This document shows, piece by piece, positions 23,801-34,861 of a stretch of 64,000 nt of DNA (position 1 is its first letter; every line of letters begins with the position of its first letter). Position numbers and translations under genes: made by a program. This DNA is from Blattamonas nauphoetae (lineage: Eukaryota > Preaxostyla > Oxymonadida). A model generated the notes under the pieces. It was not told the origin of the DNA and made no database searches. It saw only the letters and a list, made by a program, of their open reading frames with translations. The stretch is from contig JARBJD010000003.1 of NCBI GenBank assembly GCA_033064195.1, forward strand, positions 186,001 through 250,000, read 5' to 3'.

Positions 23801-24649
23801 CTCGGTTTTCAGCGTCTTTTTCGAGAGCAGATATCCTTGCAAGGTTGTCGTTTTGAGTGTCAAGGTTTGCAAGTTTCACTTTCTTGATCGTATCTTTGTC
23901 CTCCTGCTGTTGTTTGAAGAGCTTAATCTGTTCTGCATCCAAAAATGCAATTCGTTCTTTCAGAGCAGAAATTTCTTCTTCTTTTTGATCTTCGAATGCT
24001 TCAAGGATTTCTTCCTGACTTTGCACTTGATTTTGAAGCATGTCTCGCTCCTGTTCGATGTTGATCAGTCGTCCTAATTCATTTCGAAGATGTTGAATTT
24101 CTAGATCCTTAATTTCGCTCTCAGTTTTTGTCTTTTTTGCCTACAGAGATAGAAGGTGATTTACAATGTGACAAATTTCATACAGTTTCATTTAAATGAT
24201 ACAGTAATTGAATGGAACCCTCGTTCATTTTCTCTGTTGTTGAACGTAGCTGCTGCTCGTCCATTGTTCGAATTTGTTTTGTCTAAACAAGAAAAACCAA
24301 TGGAAATGAATAAGTCATACAGTTGGAGAGAGACTTCGTATCTGTTGAACAATGTCGAAGGCAGGTGAGTTTTGAATTGTTCTGGTTGGTGGAGGTGATA
24401 ATGAAGAAAGATATTACTGTGATCGAGTAGTTGATTGAAATTTTGTTGAAAGAGGTTGTGTTGGTGTCCTGAGAGTTTCAGTTCGACCAGACGATGGAGT
24501 ATCACGAGTTTGTCGCTGAAATCGAGTACTGCCTGTCTGTTCATCATCACTATGACGGTCAGAGGGATCTATTTGAAAGAATGGAGGAGAAACAATCAAT
24601 AGGAGAAGATGAGAAACTATATCGAGAATATCGCTGAGGTTGAGCCATC
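20832..24649 (-). CDS. Long coiled-coil protein, unrecognised
   Basis: Begins at 24647-24649 (MAQPQRYSRY). A ~50-nt intron leads to a Ser/Thr/Arg-rich second exon (about 24570-24423); two more introns follow before an exon of about 1,070 codons. Nearly all of that exon is heptad-type coiled coil rich in Glu, Lys, Gln, Leu and Arg, broken by a short non-coil section near residues 480-640 with an RIRHSDLVFQKKMLLK helix. The C-terminal ~80 residues are unstructured and Ser/Thr-rich. Total is about 1,180 residues. Such proteins usually belong to cytoskeletal, basal-body or Golgi-tether structures, but I cannot name a family. The start codon lies 38 bases from the divergent TRAPPC5 start. Confidence 0.75.
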
Positions 24650-24687
24650 GAGGAGAAAAGAAAAAACCCAGGGGTGAGATCAGTCTC
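24650..24687. promoter_or_regulatory. 38-bp divergent spacer, coiled-coil gene / TRAPPC5
   Basis: The start codons of two divergent genes are only 38 bases apart. The spacer is purine-rich on the plus strand with no recognisable TATA element. Transcription start sites probably overlap, or one of the genes starts further downstream than annotated. Evidence is positional. Confidence 0.35.
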
Positions 24688-25383
24688 ATGTCTCGGCTTA
24701 CTGGACAATCAGCACATGCACCACTCGAAAAACCAATTGGTGCTTCTCCACGTGGTGAGGTAAATGTAAGTGCGTTTGGTCACCTCTATTGTGCAGCATT
24801 CGACTACTGTAAACGAAGGTGCAAAACTCTCCCGGAAATCTCTGCAAAGTCTGTTTATTGGATTCTTTGTGTAATTAAGCCGTGCTTAATAAAGACTTGA
24901 AAGTTTAGGATATGATGTTGGGCATAGAACTCTCGAATTATTGGGGTACCGAACAAAGGAGAAAACTCATGAAACACGAATCTCAACGATGTTTACAAAA
25001 ACTCTTCTTGGTGTCTGGAACTATTTATTCACATCCGACTACAAACTACTAAAATATACTGACGAACAAAGGCCGTGTATCTTACATCTCATCCTATCTC
25101 TCTTCTAGATGGAATTCGAGACTCACAACCTCTCACAAATCTCTATATGCAACCACCGGCAGAATGGAAGAACTTTGATCCATCGATTTTCATTGCAGGA
25201 ATCATCAAAGGCGTTTTATGTGCATCAGATTTTGTATCATCTTTCTCTCCATAATTTTCTCAGCCCTGCATTGTTCTGGTCTATCCGAGCACTGACGGCA
25301 CAGTTGAGTTCATTCCAACATTTGAGGACGAGGTTTTAGAAAGAGAAAAACTTCTCGCAAAATACGAGAAAAGTTCGCGATGA
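24688..25383 (+). CDS. TRAPPC5: TRAPPC5 (Trs31), BET3-family TRAPP subunit
   Basis: Spliced product starts MSRLTGQSAHAPLEKPIGAS and has GEVNVSAFGHLYCAAFDYCK, matching the TRAPPC5 N-terminus (LERPL...EVSLSAFALLFSE). Later exons contain GYDVGHRTLELLGYRTKEKT and TLLGVWNYLFTSDYKLLKYT, the BET3-fold helices, then FDPSIFIAGIIKGVLCASDF and PCIVLVYPSTDGTVEF. Introns lie at about 24759-24798, 24873-24909, 25085-25109 and 25238-25272 (borders approximate). TGA at 25381-25383. TRAPPC5 is a core subunit of the TRAPP complexes that activate Rab1/Ypt1 for ER-Golgi traffic. Length (about 180 residues) fits the family. Confidence 0.82.
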
Positions 25384-25485
25384 TGTTTCGAATTCTTCAA
25401 ACTCTCTCTTGCTTCATGTTCATTTGCATTTCATCTTTTCATTTTTAAGATATAATTCCTCGCACAAGACGCCTATGGGAACAAA

Positions 25486-26317
25486 ATGAAAGTCCTCCGT
25501 CTAAAACGAGCAAAGAAATCTCTAAACAAGTACGTAGTTCAACTCGGTCTTACACCGCCTTATAATGTAATTTGTATCATTTTTTGTTCTTGAATATTCT
25601 TTATCCATGAAGTTGATGTGGATTTTCTTCAGGCTGCACTCTTCTATCAACTACCGCTAAAGAAACAAATCGAACAAATATTTCAAGGAAAATGCCAACT
25701 TTTTATCACACCATGCATGGTTAGAGCAATGAAAGGCCGTGAGAATACAGCTTCTCTCCTACAATTATCAAAATCTCTTACTACTCACTATTGTCATCAT
25801 CCTGATAATTATTCACCTAGAAGGTGTTTACTTGATCTTGCTGAAGGTAGAGATCGACGATTTTGCATGGCAGTTGGTAATTTACATGATCTCCATCTCC
25901 TTCGGTGTATGTCGTCTTTTCTACTCACCATTCAAACTTCCTGTCTATTCATAGTAATTCCTGGTGTTCCGCTTGTTCATTTAAATCGAAATGTGATGGT
26001 TTTGGAGAAACCCAGCCTTAGAACACTTGAATTTTCAGCAATGGTTCTGTTCTGTCTTAATCTTTTGATTCTCTATCTAGATCAAACAAGACAAAGAAAA
26101 AGCAGAAGCAGAGGTTGTACAGCAGAATATCCAACGTTATGAACAATCAACATCGGCGTCTCAACTTCGAACTCCAGCTGAAGAAGCAGAATTAAGTAAA
26201 CCATCACAATCTATCGTCCATCGGCATAAAAAAGCAAAGGGACCCAATCCATTGGCAATTAAAAAGAAAGCACCGAAGGAGAGGTACCAAACGCCGCCCA
26301 CCAAGAAGAAGAATTGA
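25486..26317 (+). CDS. UTP23: UTP23, PIN-domain SSU processome protein
   Basis: Start at 25486 gives MKVLRLKRAKKSLNKY, a basic N-terminus like that of UTP23. The next exons give LGLTPPYNV, then VDVDFLQAALFYQLPLKKQI and QGKCQLFITPCMVRAMKGRE, matching the UTP23 PIN-domain core (LLDGTFCQAALRG ... LCTTRCVLKELE). A Cys/His segment with HYCHHPDNYSPRRCLLDL fits the family's zinc site. Then come VIPGVPLVHLNRNVMVLEKP and the C-terminal HRHKKAKGPNPLAIKKK, nearly identical in pattern to the conserved KKxxGPNPLSxxKKK box. TGA at 26315-26317. UTP23 acts in early 18S rRNA processing in the nucleolus. Introns near 25530, 25579-25617, 25905-25950 and 26036-26083. Confidence 0.85.
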
Positions 26318-26463
26318 CACCGTTTCAGAAACAAAGATTGATAACATTTCATGATTGAAGAAAGACAATAATAATGAAGAAATAGATTGAGAACATGCAT
26401 TACAATGAAAAATATGTTCCAATGGCGAGAAATGAGGACTGAATGAAGAAAGAAATGCCGTTG

Positions 26464-27148
26464 TCAGTTGATCATCGTTGAAATAAATGATTCGTACGAA
26501 AATGTTTTTGTTTTTTTGTCAATTGGTAGTGCTCCCATCATTTCCAATAATTCTTCTTCCTCCTTTGTTTCAGGAAGGAATTTCTGGATGAATTGGACCA
26601 TGCACTCAACAGAGATGGTGCCAGTCCCGCGAAGTTCATCACGGGGGTCTGTCTTTGACATGACTTTAAAGGCATGTTGTACTTCATCTGCTGTGTATTT
26701 GCACTTACCAGCTCTTCTAAATCCTTCAATAAACTCTTCAGGATCAATTTCTAGCAGGCAAGTGAGCAAAATTGAGTAGAAATACCTCCATTTCCATCTT
26801 CATCAATCGAATTGATGATTCTCTCCATTTCTGCTTCAGATGAAGCAACTTTCAATTTCATCTGACAAGATAAAAACGAGAGAAAAATCTGACCATGACT
26901 TCTTTCAGTTCTTCACGATCCAGAGTTCCTCCTCCATCAGCATCGACAGCTGCAAACAATTCAAGGAGTTCTTCATCAGTAAGATCACTAAATCCTTCAT
27001 CATCCTCTTTCTCTTCTTTGGGAGTCTCATGGGGTGGTGCAGCCTTAATCGGTTCTTCAGCACTTGTTATCTTTTTTGAACTGGGCTTAGAAGAGGCTGG
27101 AGCTCTCATAGGAGATGCCTGTGCAGTTTTCACCGTTTTTGGTGGCAT
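26464..27148 (-). CDS. EF-hand calcium-binding protein
   Basis: Three exons. The first (27148 to about 26895) has an Ala/Pro/Lys-rich N-terminal extension of about 45 residues, then DLTDEELLELFAAVDADGGG, the first EF-hand (DADGGGTLDREE). The second exon joins across an intron near 26795-26760 to form a canonical second loop, DEDGNGEIDPEE. The last exon carries a third helix-loop-helix without good calcium ligands (TDPRDELRGTGTISVE) and ends at TGA 26464-26466. The arrangement resembles calmodulin/centrin-like proteins, but only two loops look functional. About 190 residues. Probably a calcium sensor; target unknown. Confidence 0.82.
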
Positions 27149-27211
27149 AGTTTCTATAGTGGGGGGATCTCATCTCAGTGCATAAATTCGGAAAAGTTGG
27201 GGTTCAAATTC
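27149..27211. promoter_or_regulatory. 63-bp divergent spacer, EF-hand gene / histidine acid phosphatase gene
   Basis: Two divergent start codons lie 63 bases apart. A short G-run is present (about 27163-27167), but no named promoter element could be recognised. Evidence is positional. Confidence 0.3.
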
Positions 27212-28619
27212 ATGATATTAGTTCCTTTCTTAACTTTGCTGCATCTTTTTGCCTTTGTGTGCCCAGAAATTGTGACAGCTTTCATTATACAAAGACACGG
27301 TCTCCACCTTCGTTTTTTCATTGTGCATTGATCTTCACGTGTTTCATCTCGTTCAGGTGATCGAATGCCTTACCATCAAATCCAAGTTTGATCTTTTATG
27401 TAGTATTTTCCAATATCTTCTCCTCAGTCTCTCCCACCATTCGAGAACATCGGGCAACTCGTTCAAAAAGGTGCGAACAGACTTGAACATCTTGGAAAAC
27501 AAATAAAAGAACGATATAACGAGACACTTCTTTCTGATCTTGAGTATGAAGACCAGGAATATGCTTTCTACGCAACATACTCAGAACGCGCAAAAATGTC
27601 AGCGCAAGCTTTTGCACGAGGATTATTTCCTCCAGGAACTGGTCCTGTTGATCCTGAAACAGGAGAGCCCATTTTTAATCAGCTGCAACAGCTCGTTCCA
27701 ATCGATTCATGCCTCGGTGACAAAGAATACATGCTCCTTGGAGCAACAGCCTGGTATTTTCACTTATATCTCTCTCCTCACATGTCCTTCTCGATTTTCC
27801 AGTCCAAAAGGAATGAGAATCATCAACACAAGACAGAACAACCACGCCAATCGCCTCATCTATAAACCAAACAAAGACCTGATATCGAAGCTTGCAACAC
27901 AAACAAAGAACTCAGTCAATGGACTAGAAATCTTGGATGTCATTGATTCTCTCTTGTCTCTTCACGCACTTGGTCTGGACCTCCCCCAAGGAATGACAGA
28001 AAATGACCTCGAAAAGTATAAAAAACTGTTCGACGAAACTTTTCTGTACTATTTTCCAACAAGTGATCCAGATTTATGCAATGCATCGCTTGGGATGTTC
28101 GCAAACTATCTCTACACTTCCCTCGACAAGAAACCATCTCAACGCCTCAAGCTACACTATTTCAATGGTCATGACTATTCCCTAGTGCCAATGTTGGGCT
28201 GTCTGGGAGTGAATCTCACAGAAAATGTTGGTTATGCTTCGATGGTCGTCATTGAAATCCACAAACGAACGAATGGCCCGACTGATGTCGATGGACTCGA
28301 TCTCGAATTTTACCATGCCCTCCACCCATCTGACACAGAACCTCTGAAATTGGAGAGATTTTATCCCAAACAATGCCCTGCCGAAATATGCAACATGCGC
28401 TCCTTCATCGTCAATTTCCCGCATGCTCGAGATTCTAGCCCTTCCGAATGGTTTTATTCAAAATGTGGGTTTGTGACTCCATTGAATAATGTGTGGTTCT
28501 TAGTCGGAACCATTTTGGCTGCATCACTTCTCGCGGTTGGAGCTATCGCGTTCTTAGCGAGCGTTCTTTACTGCTTACATAATCTTTACAGACGGAAAAC
28601 AGATTGGAAGATTAATTGA
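27212..28619 (+). CDS. Histidine acid phosphatase, type I membrane form
   Basis: ATG at 27212 opens a signal peptide (MILVPFLTLLHLFAFVCPEI). A ~57-nt intron (about 27301-27357) is removed to give QRHGDRMPYHQ, the RHGxRxP phosphohistidine motif of the histidine acid phosphatase clan. The partner HD motif is in HYFNGHDYSLVPMLGCLGV (about 28160-28210). Near the C-terminus is a strong transmembrane helix (WFLVGTILAASLLAVGAIAF, about 28495-28560) followed by a short cytoplasmic Lys/Arg tail, TGA at 28617-28619. This topology is that of lysosomal acid phosphatase: a lumenal or extracellular phosphomonoesterase anchored at its C-terminus. Other introns lie near 27413-27447 and 27752-27800. Confidence 0.83.
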
Positions 28620-28712
28620 TTCGAGTTTCATTTCGTTAATTTCTCCTTGCATCGTTTCGTTTCCGCTGAGCTGTCAATCGATCTTCTCCATGGGTTAGAT
28701 CATTCTGATCTC

Positions 28713-31585
28713 ATGTCCGAAACAGAGATATGTCGATGGGAACCGGTTACCATTAAAAATGCCAATTTGAACTATACTACTCACACTCTCGTTTCCTATG
28801 ACAACAAAATGCTCCTGTATGGTGGACGTGGAACAGATCCCTCAATTATGATGGAAATTAATCTTGGTATGCCAATTGTATTTACTCTCTCACTTTTTTC
28901 CTTTCTTTATTTTTCCTTCTTCATTCTTTATGATCTATAATCCACATATAGATTCAATGGACTCAGTCCAAATGAAAACTCACCCAGACCCCCGTTTCTA
29001 TCACTCAAGCACAAGGGTTGGAGATCATATTTATATATTTGGTGGAAAAGACTTCACTATTCGTGTAAATGATCTATACCAATTCAGTATTAAGGACAAA
29101 ACAGCCACTCATCTTCGAGTTTCTGGTGCAGTTCCCGAACCACGTGGTTTCCACTCGATGGTAGCATACGAGGGAAATCTTTATCTTTTTGGTGGTTCCA
29201 ATTCTGATGATTCAGATTATCCAGTGTTTCAGGAACTACATAAGTACACAATTGGTTGGTCACCCTTCTATCTTACGCAATCATCTCCTGTCTTTCCCTC
29301 TTCTTGTAGCTGACAGAAAGTGGTCAATTGTTGAGCCAAAAAATGGCTCACGTGACCCAAATGTTCCGGGCAAACTCAATCGCCACACAGCAGTTGTCAT
29401 CCAGGATACAATGTATGTGTTTGGAGGAGTAACAGCCGAAATTACCAAAGAAAAACTCCAACCCTCCCACTTTAACAATTCAGTGTACTCCTTCAATTTC
29501 AAAACAAACCTATGGAAGAAATCTCCGCCTTTCCGACCAGATGTTGAACCGTGTGGAAGATACAATCATTGTGCTGTTGCTCTCTTTGGAAAGATGTATA
29601 TTTTTGGAGGAAGAGAAAAAGCCCTGATGAACGATCTCTGGGAATATAATCCAGACACATCAGAATGGAGGGTTATTCCGACTGTTGGAACGCCCCCTGT
29701 CCCAAGTTATTATGCAGCATGCTGTACGGTTGGCAGTCATTTATACGTCCAAGGAGGAACAACATACAAGATGCCCTGGGTTGATAGTGAGACTCTGCTC
29801 TCATCGTTTCATCGAATTGATCTCAAACCTCTTTCGCAATCGATTTCCAAAGCATTGGATGATCTTGTCGGTGAAGCCCTCTTCGATGGTGTTGAAACAG
29901 AACAGAACAAAGGATTGCATGTCTCGTCCCACATGAACTGGCCCGACGAAGACGATTACGAGCCAGAACAGTCCAAACAGGTCTCAACAAAGCGATCATC
30001 AGCGAGCACAGCACTTGAAGTCTTTGATGATGATGAGGATGACCTGGATGGACTTTGTTTCACCGCAATGGATGCTGCTGTCCAAAAACAACATCCAGGC
30101 GGATTCAACATGACGGACGTCATCAAAAACACATACACCAAAGTCACAACATCTTCCGTGCTTCCAATAATGATCACTGGATCAGAAGAGAAGGAGCAAG
30201 AACCAAATGACTCGGAAAACGCTCTCGCATCGAAGCCTCTGTACATCGAGCAGCGTGGAGGGAACGATGGGTCAGTACACGTCGGATCGCTTGTTTTGGC
30301 TCCTCTGATCACAGCCCAAAAAGATTACCTGCAGACCACTCTTGAATCCACCAATATGACTCTGAAGGACGTGAAGCTCCTCCCGTCCCTCCCCATCCAG
30401 TATGTGATGACTCTCAAGGACTGCCTCCTCCCGAACGACCTCAGCACTGCGGGGATGTCGTCCTACCAAAACAATCTGCTCTCGATGGTCAACGACATCG
30501 AAACCTGCGATGCCTTCGTCAACATCAACGGAAAAGCCCACCTTGTGCATTCGTTCATTGTCACCACTCGTTTCCCTGCCCTCGAAAAACACACCTTCAA
30601 GCGGCCCAATCTCGAACAGTACGCAGCCCTTGTCAGACAACTCGTTTATTACCGATCACGCAACTTCCACCCAAAATCCCTCGAAGTGCGGAGTTTAGCC
30701 GAAAGTGCCCAGCGTGTGGTGCATGAGCGTTCAAAAGAAATCCAAGCGCTCCTCTCGTCCACTCCGCCCTTCGCCGTCGACGAGAGTGTCGTCCAGAACT
30801 TCATCGGGTACCTCTACTGCGACTATGTCGTCCCGTCCTGCTTTGTCCCGCCGTACCGCAGCGAGGAGTATCTTGTGGAGCTTGTCGATCGCTACTATTC
30901 GGGATTGTGGATGCCCGCAGCCGCGCCATCTGACGAAGACGATGAATGGAAGACCACGGAGTCCGCACTGCGCCATTTCTACATCGAAGACGAGCATTGG
31001 GAGCGTCGCTTCGCTGAGAGGCAATGGGAGAAGAATGGGTACACTCTCACGACAGTCTCAGACATCACCAAGATCTTGCAACTCGACCAAGCAAAGACCT
31101 TCTTCGCTCGAACCAGAACAATGACGTCGGTGCCTGACGGTTGGGAGGTTGTCTCTCGCGATCGGTGCTTCTCGCTCCTTCTCAACGACTTCCACAACGA
31201 ACGCATGTCCATCATTGGTGAGTCAAATCGACCGCGCCTCTCCATCATCGATCCTCCCCGTCAGCAGCCACCCCCCATCGTCGATAATGTCACTCCTTCG
31301 CAAATCATCCAGGCCTCCATCAAACTCAACGAGCAGCTTCCCAAAAAAGCAGACGGGACACCACCTGATGAACTCCTCACTACAAAGCAGGTGATTGCCC
31401 TCCACGCCATCGGAGAAGCTCATCAACCACGACTCAAAACCATCTGTTACAATATTCTCCTTCAATTTGTGAATGGAACAAATGTGAACCAAGTAATTGA
31501 GGAGACGAAAACGATGAAGCAGGCTAAACTTACAAAAATGTTTTCTGGTTGGTTAACGCAAGCCACAAAAGCACAACTCCTTTGA
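28713..31585 (+). CDS. Kelch-repeat protein with C-terminal BTB-like domain
   Basis: About 890 residues. The N-terminal ~330 residues hold kelch repeats, each with a GG pair and spaced Tyr/Trp: YGGRGTDPS, YIFGGKDFTIRVNDLYQF, YLFGGSNSDD, YVFGGVTAE, YIFGGREKALMNDLWEY and YVQGGTTYKM. Two introns (about 28866-28951 and 29254-29310) interrupt this part. After an acidic linker comes CDAFVNINGKAHLVHSFIVT, a BTB/POZ beginning, continued after a ~100-residue insertion by VVQNFIGYLYCDYVV. The C-terminal helices (LHAIGEAHQPRLKTICYNIL) look like the end of a BTB or BACK region. Kelch-BTB proteins commonly serve as CUL3 adaptors; LZTR1 has this order. Partner unknown. Confidence 0.82.
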
Positions 31586-31669
31586 CTAGCCTTTCCTTGT
31601 TTCTTCTTCTGTGTCACATCGCACTCTGTTCTTCCTTTTTATTTGATTCCCAAATTCTTTTTCTGTTGT

Positions 31670-32823
31670 ATGGAGAGAATCATAGTACTCCGGGGTGCTG
31701 GTGAAATGGCCACAGGTTTCATCCTTCGTGAAACTCGTTATCTCTCATCTTTTGTAGGAGTCGCACACAGACTGTTCAACTGCGGCTATAAAATCCTCCT
31801 CACAGACGTAGCTAACCCTCTTTCTGTCCGTGGTTTAGTTTCGTTTTCTGAGGTATGACTACGTTTTTCACGATATCACTTCCTTTTTCACGATTTTCAT
31901 CGAAGTGCATCCGACTCGGACGAACAACTGTCGAGAATGTCACAGCTGTCATGATACCGGATAATGAAACGACACTCGAAACCGGAGGAGAAGGATTAAT
32001 TACGGAAACGGCATTATTAACGATGAAGCAACTCATTGAAAAAGCTTGGAGTGGTCAGCTCATTTTTATCTGAATTCTTCCATTAGAACAGACCATACCG
32101 GTAATTGTTGATCCAACACTTGCAAAAACACAAGCATTATTCCCCGGTATGTATGATATCGTCATTGATGCAACGATATCAAAAAAAAATCTTGCTCGAA
32201 CACACAGAGTCTGATTCTTCGATCTCAACAGTTTTTTTAGGGATTAGCACCTCTCGTTGTGGGAATGGGGCCAGGATTTACAGCTCCAGAAAACTGTGAT
32301 GTCGTTGTCGAAACAAATCGAGGGCATGAAGAAGGAAAAATCATCTTGAAAGGCTCAGCAAGTGCAGACACTGGAATTCCTGGTATTATCAAAGGAGAAG
32401 GCGAAAGAAGAGTTCTCCGATCACCGAAGACCGGCATCTTTCAGGTGTGAACCCTTTTTTTTCACTTTTCTTGGCCATTCTCAAAACCCAGCGAATCAAG
32501 GATATCGGTGATGATGTTGCTGTCGATGAAGTCGTTGCAACAGTTGAAGGTACGTCCATATGCATATCGTCTTATTTGTCTTCTCAGGCGCTGAAGTGAA
32601 GTCGAAACTCAATGGGTTCATTCGAGGTCTCTTAAACGATGGAGTGATGATACGAGAAGGCGTAAAAGTTGGTGACGTGGATCCACGATCGAAACAGGAG
32701 GTCAACTGCCACCTCATCAGCGACAAAGCAAGGTGCCTCTCTGGATCCATTCTCGAGATCGTCGTCAGGTTTCGGCGTGGTTTACTCCCAATAGACAAGA
32801 TCAAGAGTGGTGATGAGTTATGA
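31670..32823 (+). CDS. yqeB: YqeB-family protein (bacterial selenium-dependent molybdenum hydroxylase accessory family)
   Basis: Seven exons joined by six GT-AG introns of about 32-55 nt give a ~285-residue protein. The N-terminus, VLRGAGEMATGVAHRL then YKILLTDVANPLSVRGLVSF, matches the YqeB/EF2563 family's RGAGDLATG nucleotide-binding start and FSE box. Downstream are PVIVDPTLAK, LVVGMGPGFTAPENCDVVVE, VETNRGHEEGKIILKG, SADTGIPGIIKG and ERVLRSP-like text, and a C-terminal lipoyl-like module with GLLNDGVMIREGVKVGDVDP and ISDKARCLSGSILEIV, all hallmark segments. In bacteria the family sits with selenium-dependent molybdenum hydroxylases and is thought to aid their maturation. No molybdenum enzyme or selenium gene lies in this window, so the role here is unknown. 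TGA at 32821-32823. Confidence 0.85.
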
Positions 32824-33034
32824 TCCTCGGTTGTCTGTCCCCCTCACTATCTGTCCATCCGAAGATTTTTCCAGCGCCTTCGGAAGACCTCAATTCACAC
32901 ATTGTTCGGTTTCGAAAAGTGAGTAAGTCATGACCAATGACCATTCATTTGATATTTACCACGTAAGAAAGCAGATAGCAGTGAAATGATCATCAAAAGT
33001 TTCGATTAAATGTTTAAGGGTTGATCAAAAGAGA

Positions 33035-34861
33035 ATGTTACCTCAACCCTTTTCACTGAACCAAACTCGAGTCTTTCGAAATGGAACTCCTTTTGCACGT
33101 ACATTTAGTGAGTGTATTAGGCAACTTTCTCCGCTCCTGCGTCCAGACCCCAACTATTATTCTTGTCTACTGAATGTTCCATTTTCTCTCGAGATCACAC
33201 AAGCTACAATCACAGAAAACAAAATCAATTTTACCTTCAAGGGATTTCGAAATCCTTATGAGTCTGTTCGGAAAAAGCTCTATCCGATGCTCTATCCATC
33301 TCAGGATTCATCAGCCACACCTGACCAAAACGATCTCTCAAATATCGACGTGGATTGCTGTTTCCCAATAAAGATTTCGATATTTGTGAAAAACGAGCTC
33401 CTTGACTCTGTGAAAAGCAAACTAGGAACCAGTCCCACACACATGACTCAATGCCGATTCCAAACATCATGTTTTCCTTTCGATTCTCGTTATTATTTCC
33501 CCTCTTTTTTCCATCCTTCAGCATCCATTCTACATGGTTTCGACCCGATCACCAATCCCAATAGCGAATGCCTCAACTTTGAACTCGAAAAATTTGATGA
33601 TCCTGCAATTGTTTCGGAAGAAATTCCAACATTTCATTCTCTCTTCTCAAAGAGTCCGTTGATTCGACAGAATACAGCCAAGCACCTCCTCTGGACATAT
33701 TGGAATACTACACATCTAATCATCTCAGCGCAGATCCAAAGTATTGACACAACTCCATTCATAAGTGACTATACCCTTGGAAATGAACAGTTTGGTTTCT
33801 TTCGTCGCATTCATCATTCATAGCTTCCAATTCGATTGTTGTGGTTCTGCCGAAATCGAACTCCTTACACCATATTGCACTATTGATCACTTTCACATGT
33901 ATTTCCCAAACGACCAGAGCGAAAAAATGAACGAAATCCACGAGATGTTCACCCGGATGACAACAACTCACCCGTCGTACATGGGACAGTACCAACCACT
34001 TAATCTCCGTCTCTGTGTCTGTCCGCTGTTTGTCGATGACTGCTCATTGATCCTCACATTTGATTCGTTGATCTCTGACCTCGACCCTCGCTATCCAAAA
34101 GCTCCTCATCCACGGATCAGACCCCGCAACCAAAATGGAGGAAGACGAAGTGCAAGTCCTCCAAGCCCGGGACCTCCAATCTTCAACCATCCCGGTGGTT
34201 TTCCGCCTGGGCCGCCAATTCATCCAATGCCCTTCAATCAACCAGGATACGTCAATCAACCAGGATACGTCAATCAACCAGGGAACTTCAATCAACCAGG
34301 GAACTTCAATCAACCAGGAAATTTCAATCAACCGTACAACCATTCACCAAGCCCGAACAGCATCCATGCTAACTCCCTCAATCACTCACATATGAATGCC
34401 CCCCGTGTAGTATCCGTCAATGGTCCGAATGTCAATCTTGGCTCACCGACTCATATGCCAGATGCACCACCATTGTATGGGACACAACAAATGCCTCGAC
34501 AAACATGTATTTTTTTGTTCGTCAATATCGTGTTTCTTTCTGATTCCTCTAATTTAGCCGGTCCAAACCTAAAACAGTTCGTAACTCCAGCATCAACTCC
34601 ACAAACATCTATTACACCAACAACAATACGTATGTCCATTGCATCGTTTGGGTGATATGAAACACCTCTTTGAGCTTTATTTTGTGGTAGTCTTTTTTTG
34701 TCATCATTTGAACCTTTATCTGCTCACGTGGATATTTTTTTCTCCCAGGCATCCCACCGATGACAACTTTGGGGCAAAGTCAACAAGGCCATCACCCCCC
34801 TGTCGCTGGTGTCACTTATCATCAGCAGTATCAGCCCAATTCTAACGCTCCGTACAGCTAG
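33035..34861 (+). CDS. Unknown protein with Pro/Asn/Gln-rich tail and NQPG hexapeptide repeat
   Basis: A first exon of about 250 codons (MLPQPFSLNQTRVFRNGTPF) joins, through a ~34-nt intron at about 33789-33822, to a second exon starting within HFQFDCCGSAEIELL. A compact region with PLNLRLCVCPLFVDDCSLIL follows, then a Pro/Gly/Asn-rich tail with the repeat listed separately. Two introns (about 34508-34558 and 34630-34749) precede the last exon, which ends NSNAPYS with TAG at 34859-34861. About 560 residues. The N-terminal half is folded-looking with scattered Cys, Phe and Tyr; I recognise no domain. The tail composition is like that of RNA-granule or scaffold proteins, which is only an analogy. 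Confidence 0.7.
34236..34337 (+). repeat. Five 18-bp repeats (NQPGxx hexapeptide) plus partial sixth
   Basis: In-frame tandem repeat within the tail of the preceding gene: NQPGYV twice, NQPGNF three times, then a partial NQPY. Units differ by a few bases, so the array is slightly diverged. Confidence 0.9.

Noticed and set aside
32858-32884. 7-bp inverted repeat (TCCGAAG / CTTCGGA) just after the YqeB-family gene, considered as a SECIS element because of the selenium link
   Set aside because: No in-frame TGA needing recoding is present in the gene, and the SECIS core pairs are absent. Treated as a chance hairpin.
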